NCBI GenBank assembly: GCA_963699535.1
Contig: CAVOUJ010000013.1
Span: forward strand, 115,388 to 179,387
DNA from: VBDM01 sp963699535
Lineage (GTDB): Bacteria > Pseudomonadota > Gammaproteobacteria > Burkholderiales > SG8-39
Direction: 5' to 3'
Length of the DNA stretch: 64,000 bases
Part shown: one piece after another, positions 45,333 to 53,417 of the stretch
Layout: every line of letters begins with the position of its first letter
Position numbering within the stretch: position 1 is the first letter of the stretch
Notes under the pieces: generated by a model
Told to the model about the DNA's origin: nothing
The model's input: the letters and a program-made list of their open reading frames with translations, nothing else
Database searches by the model: none
Made by a program: the position numbers and the translations under genes

Positions 45333-46115
45333 ATGCTGCGACCCCGGATTATCCCGTGTCTTCTGGTCAAGAACGGCGGGCTGGTCAAGACCGTGCGATT
45401 CGGGAGCCCAAAGTATGTGGGCGACCCCATCAATGCCGTACGGATCTTTAACGAGAAGGAAGTCGACGAACTCTTCGTGGTCGATATCGACGCGACCGCG
45501 TACAACCGCGAGCCCGATTACGGTCTGATCAAGAACCTCGCCGCCGAGTGTCGCATGCCCCTGTGCTATGGTGGGGGTGTCAAGACCGTCGAGCAGATCC
45601 AACACATTGTGAGCCTCGGGGTCGAGAAGGTCGCCATCAGCTCGGCCGCGATTCATGATCCCAATTTGCTATTCGATGCGGCCGAGAGAGTTGGAAGTCA
45701 GAGCATGGTTGTGGTGATGGATGTGAAGAAATCGAGCGTGGACGGCAGGTATGAGCTGTATACGCATAATGGCAGCACAGCGACCGGCCTTGATCCGGTG
45801 GAGTTCGCCAGAAGGATCGAGCGCCTCGGCGCTGGCGAGGTGGTGGTCAATGCCATCGACCGCGATGGTGTCATGAAGGGGTACGATCTTGGTCTTGCGA
45901 CTCAGGTACGGGACGCCGTCAGTGTGCCGCTAACCGTGCTTGGGGGAGCCGGCTCTCTGGAGGACATCGCCGGGCTGATTCGTTCCTTCGGCATCATTGG
46001 TGCAGCGGCGGGGAGCCTTTTTGTGTTCAAGGGCGTATATCGAGCTGTCTTGATCAACTATCCCAGTCGCTCGGAAAAAGACGCACTGATCACCGAGGCG
46101 CTCAAGGCCGCCTGA
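45333..46115 (+). CDS. hisF: HisF-like protein (polysaccharide-associated)
   Basis: A 260-residue TIM-barrel HisF paralogue starting MLRPRIIPCLLVKNGGLVKTVRFGSPKYVGDP. Genuine HisF enzymes read CLDV here, and that Asp is catalytic; this protein has CLLV. The second catalytic Asp position is kept (VVVMDVKK). The phosphate-binding Gly motifs (MPLCYGGGVKT, LTVLGGAGS) are present. Loss of the first Asp agrees with a role as ammonia conduit and partner for the WbpG-like enzyme rather than cyclase in histidine synthesis. It lies 2 bp after hisH with a ctgagga ribosome-binding site overlapping the hisH stop. Confidence 0.93.
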   Translation: MLRPRIIPCLLVKNGGLVKTVRFGSPKYVGDPINAVRIFNEKEVDELFVVDIDATAYNREPDYGLIKNLAAECRMPLCYGGGVKTVEQIQHIVSLGVEKVAISSAAIHDPNLLFDAAERVGSQSMVVVMDVKKSSVDGRYELYTHNGSTATGLDPVEFARRIERLGAGEVVVNAIDRDGVMKGYDLGLATQVRDAVSVPLTVLGGAGSLEDIAGLIRSFGIIGAAAGSLFVFKGVYRAVLINYPSRSEKDALITEALKAA

Positions 46116-46142
46116 ATTCGGAATCGGCCAAGGAATCCGTAA

Positions 46143-48275
46143 TTGAAGCAAATCCTCCAATCGCTAAGAACTGGCTCGACCGAGGTGGTTGAGGTGCCCT
46201 CTCCGACGGTCAGGCGCGGACACGTGTTGATCCGAACCACCCTCACGTTGGTATCGGTAGGCACGGAGCGGATGCTGGTTCAATTCGGACAAGCCGGCCT
46301 CTTGGAGAAGGCCCGCCTGCAGCCAGACAAGGTCCGCATGGTGCTGGACAAGATCAGGACAGACGGCGTGCTACCGACGATGGACGCCGTACGGAACAAG
46401 CTCGACCAGCCTCTATCTCTCGGTTATTGCAGTGCTGGCGTGGTCGTCGAAGTCGGCGAGGGCGTTACCGGGTTCAAAGTCGGCGACCGCGTAGCATCGA
46501 ATGGTCGCCACGCCGAAATGGTGTGTGTGCCGTCGAACTTGTGCGCGAAGATTCCTGATGTCGTGTCCGATGAATCCGCGGCTTTCACCGTGCTGGGTGC
46601 CGTTGCGTTGCAGGGCATCCGGCTGGCGCAGCCCACACTCGGGGAGGCATTTGCGGTCATCGGTCTGGGGCTCGTCGGTCTGATGACGGTTCAATTGCTA
46701 CGAGCGCAAGGTTGCCGTGTAGTTGGCGTTGATTTCGATCGCGCCCGACTTGAGCTGGCGCAGCAGTTTGGCGCAGAGACGGTTGACATAGGGTCGGGCG
46801 GCGATCCGGTTGCAGCGGCGATGGCGTTCTCCATGGATCGCGGTGTCGACGGCGTCTTGATCGCTGCGTCGACGCAAAGCAGCGATCCAGTGCGCCAGGC
46901 TGCCAGGATGTGCCGCAAGCGCGGCCGCGTTGTTCTCGTTGGCGTTACCGGCCTCGAACTGTCGCGCGCCGATTTCTACGAGAAAGAACTGACTTTTCAG
47001 GTGTCATGTTCCTATGGCCCCGGACGTTACGATCCCGAATACGAGGAAAAGGGCCACGACTATCCGATCGGATATGTTCGCTGGACTGAGCAGCGCAACT
47101 TCGAGGCCGTGCTCCAAATGATGGGCGAAAAGCGGCTCGATGTGATACCTCTGATCTCTCACCGCTTTCCGATTCGGGAAGCTGCCGAAGCGTACGATGT
47201 CATCTCTGGGAAAGAGCCTTCGCTCGGGGTGTTGCTCGAATATCCTCAAGAGCCTAGCCCTGCGTCAAACGTGATGCAAAGGACCGTGGTGCTGACCGGC
47301 GGGCATCGGAGCCCCGGCGAGCCAGTAATAGGTTTTCTGGGGGCGGGCAGCTATGCCTCTTCGGTCCTCGCCCCCGCCTTCGCCAAAACCAAAGCGAGGC
47401 TGCGAGCTATTGCTTCCGCCGGTGGTGTCACAGGAACACACATCGGAAGAAAGCTTGGATTTGAGCTATCCACAACCGATGTCCACGAGGTTTTCGGTGA
47501 TCCAGCCATCGACACCGTGGTCATTGCTACGCGGCACGATTCGCATGCGGGGTATGTGGTGGACGGCTTGAAAGCGGGGAAGCACGTCTTTGTCGAGAAA
47601 CCTCTCGCGATTCGACTGGACGAGATTGCCGCAATCGAGGAAACGGTCCAGTCTGCCGTCGTAGAAGGCCGGCCGGCTCCCATCCTGATGGTCGGATTCA
47701 ATCGACGCTTTGCGCCACATGTCGTCAGGTTGAAAGCTTTGATCGAAAGCGTGCGCGAGCCCAAGTCTTTCATCATGACCGTCAATGCCGGCGCTGTTCT
47801 GCCGGGCCATTGGACGCGCGATCCCGATTCCGGAGGCGGGCGCATCGTCGGCGAGGCCTGCCATTTTATCGACCTGCTGCGCTTCCTGGCTGGGAGCCCG
47901 ATTATGGACCACGGGGTTGTTGCCGCGAACACACAGGATGCCTGCGCGACGATTTCTCTGCGCTTTTCCGACGGTTCCGCCGGCGCCGTGCACTACCTCT
48001 CCAGCGGTCATCGCTCGTTTCCCAAGGAGCGCCTGGAGGTCTTCTGCGGCGGCCGCGTATTACAGCTCGACAATTTCCGCACGCTGCGCGGTTTCGGCTG
48101 GCCGGGCTTCAAGGTCATGAGGTTGTGGAGGCAGGACAAGGGCCAGAGGGCCTGCGTCGAGGCGTTCGTGACAGCAGTACGCGAGGGTAAGGCATCGCCA
48201 ATTCCATTGGACGAATTGCTTGAAGTGACTCGGACAGCGTTCGAAATCGAGCGGGACCTGCACGGCCAAAGCTGA
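46143..48275 (+). CDS. Bi-domain oxidoreductase: zinc-type alcohol dehydrogenase fused to Gfo/Idh/MocA
   Basis: A 710-residue fusion. Residues about 1-365 are a medium-chain dehydrogenase-like domain (GHVLIRTTLTLVSVGTERML, GYCSAGVVVEVGEGVTGFKVGDRVA, Rossmann loop VIGLGLVGLMTVQLL). Residues about 395-710 are a Gfo/Idh/MocA NAD-binding domain (VIGFLGAGSYASSVLAPAF, HVFVEKPLAIRLDEI with the EKP motif, MVGFNRRFAPHV, and the catalytic-type His in EACHFIDLLRFL). Such two-domain proteins are found in polysaccharide loci and are presumed to oxidise and reduce sugar hydroxyls, perhaps as a self-contained epimerase; the reaction is not established. The start is TTG, 27 bp after hisF. Confidence 0.9.
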   Translation: MKQILQSLRTGSTEVVEVPSPTVRRGHVLIRTTLTLVSVGTERMLVQFGQAGLLEKARLQPDKVRMVLDKIRTDGVLPTMDAVRNKLDQPLSLGYCSAGVVVEVGEGVTGFKVGDRVASNGRHAEMVCVPSNLCAKIPDVVSDESAAFTVLGAVALQGIRLAQPTLGEAFAVIGLGLVGLMTVQLLRAQGCRVVGVDFDRARLELAQQFGAETVDIGSGGDPVAAAMAFSMDRGVDGVLIAASTQSSDPVRQAARMCRKRGRVVLVGVTGLELSRADFYEKELTFQVSCSYGPGRYDPEYEEKGHDYPIGYVRWTEQRNFEAVLQMMGEKRLDVIPLISHRFPIREAAEAYDVISGKEPSLGVLLEYPQEPSPASNVMQRTVVLTGGHRSPGEPVIGFLGAGSYASSVLAPAFAKTKARLRAIASAGGVTGTHIGRKLGFELSTTDVHEVFGDPAIDTVVIATRHDSHAGYVVDGLKAGKHVFVEKPLAIRLDEIAAIEETVQSAVVEGRPAPILMVGFNRRFAPHVVRLKALIESVREPKSFIMTVNAGAVLPGHWTRDPDSGGGRIVGEACHFIDLLRFLAGSPIMDHGVVAANTQDACATISLRFSDGSAGAVHYLSSGHRSFPKERLEVFCGGRVLQLDNFRTLRGFGWPGFKVMRLWRQDKGQRACVEAFVTAVREGKASPIPLDELLEVTRTAFEIERDLHGQS

Positions 48276-48279
48276 GTCC

Positions 48280-48996
48280 GTGAGCAGGCTGGTCATATGG
48301 CTGGATCGGACCTTCTACCCTGAATTCCAGGCACGTTGGGACGACGCGCTCTTCAGAATAGAAGTCCAATCTGTACTTCAACCATATCATCATGTGCTTG
48401 ACCTTGGGGCGGGCGCGGGGATTGTTGCGCAAATGGATTTCCGCGGGAAAACCGCGCGAGTTTGCGGGATCGACCCCGACCCAAGGGTGAAGTCAAACCC
48501 GTATTTGGATGAGGCGAGGATCGGTGCCGGAGAATCGATTCCTTATCCCGACGCAAGCTTCGACGTGGTATTTGCTGACAATGTGTTGGAACACTTGGTC
48601 GATCCTGAAGCAGTATTCTTGGAAATTCACCGTGTGCTGAAACCGGGCGGGTTGTTCCTCGCCAAGACCCCAAATCGTTGGCACTACGTTCCGATAATCG
48701 CTCAGCTGACGCCGTTGGCTTTCCATCGGCTTGTCAATCGATGGCGCGGGCGCTCTTCCAACGATATATTTCCCACTCGTTACAGGGTGAACACTGTGGC
48801 TGCGGTAAGACGATTTGCAGCGTCGACGGGGTTCGAGGTAGAAGGAGTCCGGCTTGTCGAGGGCCGGCCCGAATATCTGCGTATGACGTTCCCAACTTAT
48901 CTGTTTGGTCTGATATACGAACGACTCGTAAATGCGGCTTCATTCCTTTCAGGGTTCCGGGTTCTTTTGATTGCACGACTGAGGAAAGCAAGGTAA
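48280..48996 (+). CDS. SAM-dependent methyltransferase (Methyltransf_11 type)
   Basis: 238 residues from a GTG 4 bp after the oxidoreductase stop. Motif I is HVLDLGAGAGIVAQMDFRG; the acidic residue is in VCGIDPDPRVKSNP. SFDVVFADNVLEHLVDPEAVFLEIHRVLKPGGLFLAKTPN is the standard core of small-molecule methyltransferases of this type. The C-terminus carries a hydrophobic stretch (YLFGLIYERLVNAASFLSGFRVLLIARL) that may sit at the membrane. Likely modifies the glycan or its lipid-linked precursor. Confidence 0.88.
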   Translation: MSRLVIWLDRTFYPEFQARWDDALFRIEVQSVLQPYHHVLDLGAGAGIVAQMDFRGKTARVCGIDPDPRVKSNPYLDEARIGAGESIPYPDASFDVVFADNVLEHLVDPEAVFLEIHRVLKPGGLFLAKTPNRWHYVPIIAQLTPLAFHRLVNRWRGRSSNDIFPTRYRVNTVAAVRRFAASTGFEVEGVRLVEGRPEYLRMTFPTYLFGLIYERLVNAASFLSGFRVLLIARLRKAR

Positions 48997-49109
48997 TCGT
49001 TGCGAACTCTTGGAAAGTCGATTCCCCGGCCGGTACTCGTCTGAAGTATCGAAGGGCCCTGCCGATCAACACGGCGGTCGATATGTTTTCGAAGGCCAAT
49101 GACGCTCCG

Positions 49110-50354
49110 ATGCGGATTCTCTTCCTGACCGACAACTTTCCACCCGAGACCAACGCCCCGGCGACGCGGACTTTCGAACACACGCGAAGCTGGGTTGCCG
49201 CCGGGCACGAGGTGACGGTGCTCGCCAACGTCCCGAATTTTCCGACCGGAAAGGTCTTTCCGGGGTACAAGAACAAGCTCTGGCAGCGGGAGATCATGGA
49301 TGGCGTCCGTGTCGTGCGTGTCTGGACCTACGTCACGGCGAATGAAGGATTCCTCAGGCGGTCGCTGGACTACTTCAGCTTTGCCGTGAGCGGGGTCATC
49401 GGGGGTTTGTTCCTGGCAAGGCCCGACGTTATCGTGGCAACTTCACCTCAGATTTTCACGGCCCTGGCAGGATGCATCCTCGCCTGGGTCAAGCGTCGGC
49501 CATTCGTTTTTGAGCTCCGCGATTTGTGGCCCGACTCGATCGTGGCCGTGGGAGCTATGCGCGAGGGGCCTTTGCTTCGCGTGCTGAGACGGCTGGAATA
49601 CTGGCTCTATCATCGGGCTGCGAAGATCGTCAGCGTGACCAATGCTTTTAAGCAGGTTCTCGTCATCAACGGCGTCCCGCGGGAAAAGATCGCGGTGATT
49701 CGAAACGGTGTCGATCTGACGGCGTTTGTCCCTGGCCCAAAGCCGGTGGAATTGGCGCGGCGCCTCGGTCTGGGGGGCAAGTTCGTTGCGGCCTACGTGG
49801 GCACGATAGGTATGGCGCATGGACTCGAGACCCTGTTGTTGGCCGCCGAACATCTGCGGGGGCGCAAAGATCTCGCTTTCGTTCTGGTCGGGACCGGCGC
49901 CGAACGCGCAAGACTCGAAGAAGACGCCTGGCACAGAGGGCTCGACAACGTCACGTTCGTCGGTCCCGTGGATAAGGAAGAGGTGAAGCAGTATTGGCGA
50001 CTTTGCGATGTGGCTCTCGTTCTTCTCAAGGATGCTTCACTTTTTCTCCACGTGATTCCGTCGAAAATATTCGAGGCCATGGGTACGGGCCGCCCGATCA
50101 TCCTTGGCGTTCGCGGCGAAAGCGCGGAGCTTCTCCAAGAGGCGGGTGCGGGAATCGCCGTGGCTCCAGAGAATGCTCAGGCTCTCGCAGAAGCAACAAC
50201 GAAGCTGATGGATAATCCTGCTCTTTGCCGGGACTTGGGCGGTGCGGGGAGGGAATTTGTCGAGAGAAAGTTCGATCGCCAGGACCTTGCGTTGGAGATG
50301 TTGAAAGTGCTCGAAGAAGCAGCGAAGCGGGGCCGAACCGAGGGATGGAAGTGA
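49110..50354 (+). CDS. Family 4 glycosyltransferase, WbuB-like
   Basis: From this ATG the product is 414 residues starting MRILFLTDNFPPETNAPATRTFEH, the normal WbuB-type start; an in-frame ATG at 49083 would add nine residues. GT-B fold with HEVTVLANVPNFPTGKVFPGY, FVFELRDLWPDSIVAVGAM, the donor-site segment AAYVGTIGMAHGLETLL, and the C-terminal EX7E-type motif (FLHVIPSKIFEAMGTGRPIILG). Relatives transfer N-acetyl-fucosamine-type sugars. It is separated from the preceding methyltransferase gene by about 110 bp and overlaps wecB by 10 bp. Confidence 0.92.
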   Translation: MRILFLTDNFPPETNAPATRTFEHTRSWVAAGHEVTVLANVPNFPTGKVFPGYKNKLWQREIMDGVRVVRVWTYVTANEGFLRRSLDYFSFAVSGVIGGLFLARPDVIVATSPQIFTALAGCILAWVKRRPFVFELRDLWPDSIVAVGAMREGPLLRVLRRLEYWLYHRAAKIVSVTNAFKQVLVINGVPREKIAVIRNGVDLTAFVPGPKPVELARRLGLGGKFVAAYVGTIGMAHGLETLLLAAEHLRGRKDLAFVLVGTGAERARLEEDAWHRGLDNVTFVGPVDKEEVKQYWRLCDVALVLLKDASLFLHVIPSKIFEAMGTGRPIILGVRGESAELLQEAGAGIAVAPENAQALAEATTKLMDNPALCRDLGGAGREFVERKFDRQDLALEMLKVLEEAAKRGRTEGWK

Positions 50355-51453
50355 TTACCGTCGATCTCGTGGCGGCAGCGCGCCCGAACTTCATGAAAGT
50401 CGCGCCGCTGTACAAGGCCCTGAAGGTGGAAAACTCGTGGTGCCGACCCGCGCCTCATCCATACCGGGCAGCACTACGACGCCAACATGTCGGAAGCCAT
50501 CCTTGCGGATCTCGGAATCCCCGAGCCGGACGTCCATCTGGGGATCGGCAGCGGGACCCATGCCCAGCAAACGGGCGGCGTGATGATCGCCTACGAAGAC
50601 GCGTGCCTGCGGTCGCGACCCGATTGGGTGGTTGTGGTCGGTGACGTGAATTCCACGATCGCGTGCACTCTGGCGGCGAAGAAGCTCGGAATCCCGGTCG
50701 CCCACCTCGAAGCGGGTTTGCGCAGCGGCGATCGGTCCATGCCGGAAGAACTGAACCGGATTGCGACCGACGCGCTCGCCGATCTTCTGTGGACGCCCTC
50801 GGCCGACGCCAACCAGAATCTCGAGCAGGGAGGGAATTCCGAAAGACCGAATCGAGCTGGTCGGAAATATCATGATCGATTCGCTCGAAATGATGCGATC
50901 CGCGATCGAGTCGCGCCGGTATGCGAAGCGTCTGGGTCTCGAGCGCCAACGCTACGGCGTGGTGACGCTTCATCGCCCGAGCAACGTCGATGACGCGGAA
51001 CGACTGGGCCAAATGGCTGAAGTGATTCTCGAGGCCGCGAGGAGCCTGCCGGTGGTCTTCCCGGTCCATCCGCGGACGCGGCAACGGCTCGAAGCCGCGG
51101 GGCTGCTGAAGCGCTTGAGCCAGGGGCAAGGGGTCAGTCTTGTCGAGCCCTTGGGTTATACGGATTTCATGAGCTTGGTCTTCGATTGCCGATACGTTCT
51201 GACCGATTCAGGCGGCATCCAGGAGGAAACCACGTATCTTGGAATTCCGTGCTTGACGTTGCGCGAGAATACCGAACGGCCTATCACGATCACGCAGGGC
51301 ACGAATCGGCTGGTACGGGCTGAGACCGTGCTCTCGCACGTTCAGGCCGTTCTTTCAGGCGTGTCACCCAGGAGAACGGTTCCGCCTTTGTGGGACGGAA
51401 TGACTGCGTCGCGTGTCGTCCGGAGTCTCAAAGCGGCTTCGCTCCGGGCGTGA
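50345..51453 (+). CDS. wecB: UDP-N-acetylglucosamine 2-epimerase, non-hydrolysing (two frame breaks)
   Basis: WecB interconverts UDP-GlcNAc and UDP-ManNAc, and WbpI-type relatives act on diacetamido-uronates. Starting at the ATG that overlaps the previous stop, the frame gives AARPNFMKVAPLYKAL. A +1 break at about 50448 leads to IHTGQHYDANMSEAILADLGIPEPDVHLGIGSGTHAQQTGG and PDWVVVVGDVNSTIACTLAAKKLGIPVAHLEAGLRSGDRSMPEELNR. A second +1 break at about 50829 leads to EGIPKDRIELVGNIMIDSL, VTLHRPSNVDD, FPVHPRT and LTDSGGIQEETTYLGIPCLTLRENTERP. Corrected length is about 369 residues with all active-site segments. It could supply ManNAc or an amidino-mannuronate precursor. Confidence 0.92.
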
Positions 51454-51495
51454 AGCGCGCGGTGGGGTGCCGAGGGGCGAATCAAGCTCCGTTTG

Positions 51496-52597
51496 TCAGA
51501 CTCTGCCGCGGCTTGAAGAAAACATCCAAGCGTACAGCGATAGGTAGGCGACGCAAAATAGAAGCGACGTCGCCACAAGCCACCGAGTCTCTCTCCAGAA
51601 CACCATTGCCGGTATCGCGCAGCACACGGTCATTGCCCAGCCGAACGGCGCCACCCTGTTGTTGAGGCGGGTCGATTCCGCAGCATCGACTGTGCCTGCG
51701 CGGGCGCGTGTCAGGTGCATGTAGATCACCTGATGCAAGTGCATGCGGTCCGGCTGACCTGGAGAAACGCCGTGCATCACTCTTCTGCGAAACATGGAAA
51801 AAAGCGTTTCGAATATCGGATAGACGAGCAAGAGCATCGGGAACCACGGCGAGACTTCGGGGTGGCGCACCACCAGAAGCACCGAGAGCTCGGCGAGCCA
51901 GAAGCCCAGAAGATAGGCGCCGCCGTCGCCGAGAAAGATCTTCCCCTTGGGGTAGTTCCAGGCGATAAAGCCAAGCAAGGCGCCGAGCATGGCCAGGGCG
52001 GAGGTGAAGAGGAAACCGTCTCCCACTTGTATCGAAACGTAGGCCATCGCGGCGAGCACGATCGCCGCGTGGCCGGCCGCCAGGCCGTTGTAGCCGTCGA
52101 TGATGTTGATGGCATTGGCAACGCCGCCGACCGCGAAGACGGTGAACGCGATCGCGAAGGGCATCCAGCGCAGCAGGGTATCGATGCCCGGCACGTCCAA
52201 TCGCGGGAGCACCGCCCCCAGCAGCCACACGCCGAAGGCGGCGGCCACCATCGTCAGCATCAGGCGGGCCGGGACGCTGACGTTCTTGGTGACGTCCTCG
52301 GTGATTCCTCCGAGAAACGCCGGGAGGCCGGCGAAGACGAGGAAGCCGAACTGCTCATCGACCTGCGCTCCCGGTCACGAGCAACGCGCCCTCCGCCGCG
52401 AAAAGACCCGCTATCACGCCCAGGCCCCCGATGCGCGGGGTTGGCGCGGCGTGGAATTTCTGCGGACCGGCCTCGACCGGATCGGCGCTCCAGCCCGAGT
52501 GCAGCGCCTCGTATCGCACGATGAGATAGCACGTGAAAGCGGAAGCAGAGGCGGTCAGCAACAGAACGAAAAGGCCGGCTCCCATGTCAGCGGGCAT
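51496..52597 (-). CDS. Undecaprenyl-phosphate sugar-1-phosphate transferase, WbpL/WecA-type (one frame break)
   Basis: This MraY/WecA-superfamily membrane enzyme starts polysaccharide synthesis by moving a sugar-1-phosphate to undecaprenyl phosphate. The start (GGAG site upstream) gives MPADMGAGLFVLLLTASASAFTCYLIVR and TPRIGGLGVIAGL. At about 52361 an extra base breaks the frame; the other frame continues DEQFGFLVFAGLPAFLGGITEDVTKNVS and then the catalytic Asp motifs (NIINIIDGYNGLAAG-like ANAINIIDGYNGLA, and GKIFLGDGGAYLLGFW) and the His cluster PDRMHLHQVIYMHLT. About ten helices in all; corrected length about 367 residues. It is the only gene of the locus on the minus strand, convergent with wecB. 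Confidence 0.9.
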
Positions 52598-53026
52598 TTT
52601 GATCTACTCCGACTGCCGCGATGAACGGCCGGGCTGCGATAATTGGAATGCGCACTTTCTTGCACAGTGACTGCGTGATCATTCTTTGCGCGGTTGTGCC
52701 GTCTCGAAGAACGCGGCCTGTCACCGCATCATACTCAAGGCGGCGAAGTCAGCGGCAGGTCTTCCGCGCAAGAATATGCCGCACCGCAGCAGAATCCAGA
52801 TCCGCGAGTAAGTTATTGAAGATTAAAAGAACGTTGTCCTGGCTATTCCACAAGCGCGCTGCGGCTCCGGGAGGGCTTCAAACACTCTGCAGTGCGAATC
52901 GGGAGACATTTCAATGGGTGCCTGCCTGAGCGCACAAGTCTTGGCGGGCGCCGGTTGCAAGGGCTTGAGCGGATATGCTAATGTGCTCGCACCTTCAAAT
53001 TCACCTAGGTTCTTTCGGGGGGTTAC
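52598..53026. promoter_or_regulatory. Divergent intergenic region with a candidate promoter for the YjbE-like gene
   Basis: The 429 bases between the divergent WbpL-like and YjbE-like genes contain no supported gene. TTGCAA (52955) and GCTAAT (52977) are 16 bp apart and lie about 45 bp before the YjbE-like ATG, a fair sigma-70-type match. An A/T-richer patch is at about 52805-52835. A ggggggtt ribosome-binding site precedes the small gene. Confidence 0.45.
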
Positions 53027-53215
53027 ATGAAAAAGCTGATTGCGATCGTTTGCTTTGCGATGTTCGCCGGCAGTGCAGTGGCGGCGGGTGGTTCGTCCTC
53101 GGGCGCCGGTGGCGCCGGTGGCGGCAGCGCCGGAGCAGCAGCGGGTGGAGTGGCCATAACCGTGGCGGCTGTCGCGTTGATTCTCGGGAACATGTCGGCA
53201 TCCAACAACCACTAA
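53027..53215 (+). CDS. Small Gly/Ala/Ser-rich exported protein, YjbE-like
   Basis: 62 residues with a strong ribosome-binding site. A signal peptide (MKKLIAIVCFAMFAGSAVAA) is followed by a Gly/Ser/Ala tract of about 23 residues (GGSSSGAGGAGGGSAGAAAGG), then a hydrophobic stretch AITVAAVALILGNM and a polar tail SASNNH. E. coli YjbE, first gene of the yjbEFGH exopolysaccharide operon, has the same size and composition, and a YjbH-type gene follows here 202 bp downstream. Sequence identity at this level of complexity proves little, so the link is by composition and position. A very strong terminator follows, so it is probably transcribed mainly on its own. Confidence 0.7.
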   Translation: MKKLIAIVCFAMFAGSAVAAGGSSSGAGGAGGGSAGAAAGGVAITVAAVALILGNMSASNNH

Positions 53216-53241
53216 GCGGCATCCCACTAAAGTACTCTCGG

Positions 53242-53278
53242 AACCCTGCCAGGGTCGCCCTGGCAGGGTTTTCTTTTT
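53242..53278 (+). terminator. Strong intrinsic terminator after the YjbE-like gene
   Basis: A perfect 13-bp stem (aaccctgccaggg / ccctggcagggtt) with a 3-nt loop tcg is followed by ttcttttt. It lies 26 bp after the small gene and 140 bp before the YjbH-type gene. Confidence 0.92.
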
Positions 53279-53417
53279 GAGCGGGGTCGGGAACCGGGCC
53301 CGGCTGGATCGGGCGGCGACGGTTTCCTTCCTTTACTGGAGCGAGCGAAGGCGGCCGCTGCCCGCGCTCGCCGCGTTCCAGGGGGTATATCGCAGGGTCG
53401 CGTCGCAGTAGAGGCTT

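Noticed and set aside
44716..46115. Part of a histidine biosynthesis operon
   Set aside because: No other his genes are present, the HisF paralogue lacks the first catalytic Asp, and both genes are coupled to a WbpG-like amidotransferase in a glycan locus.
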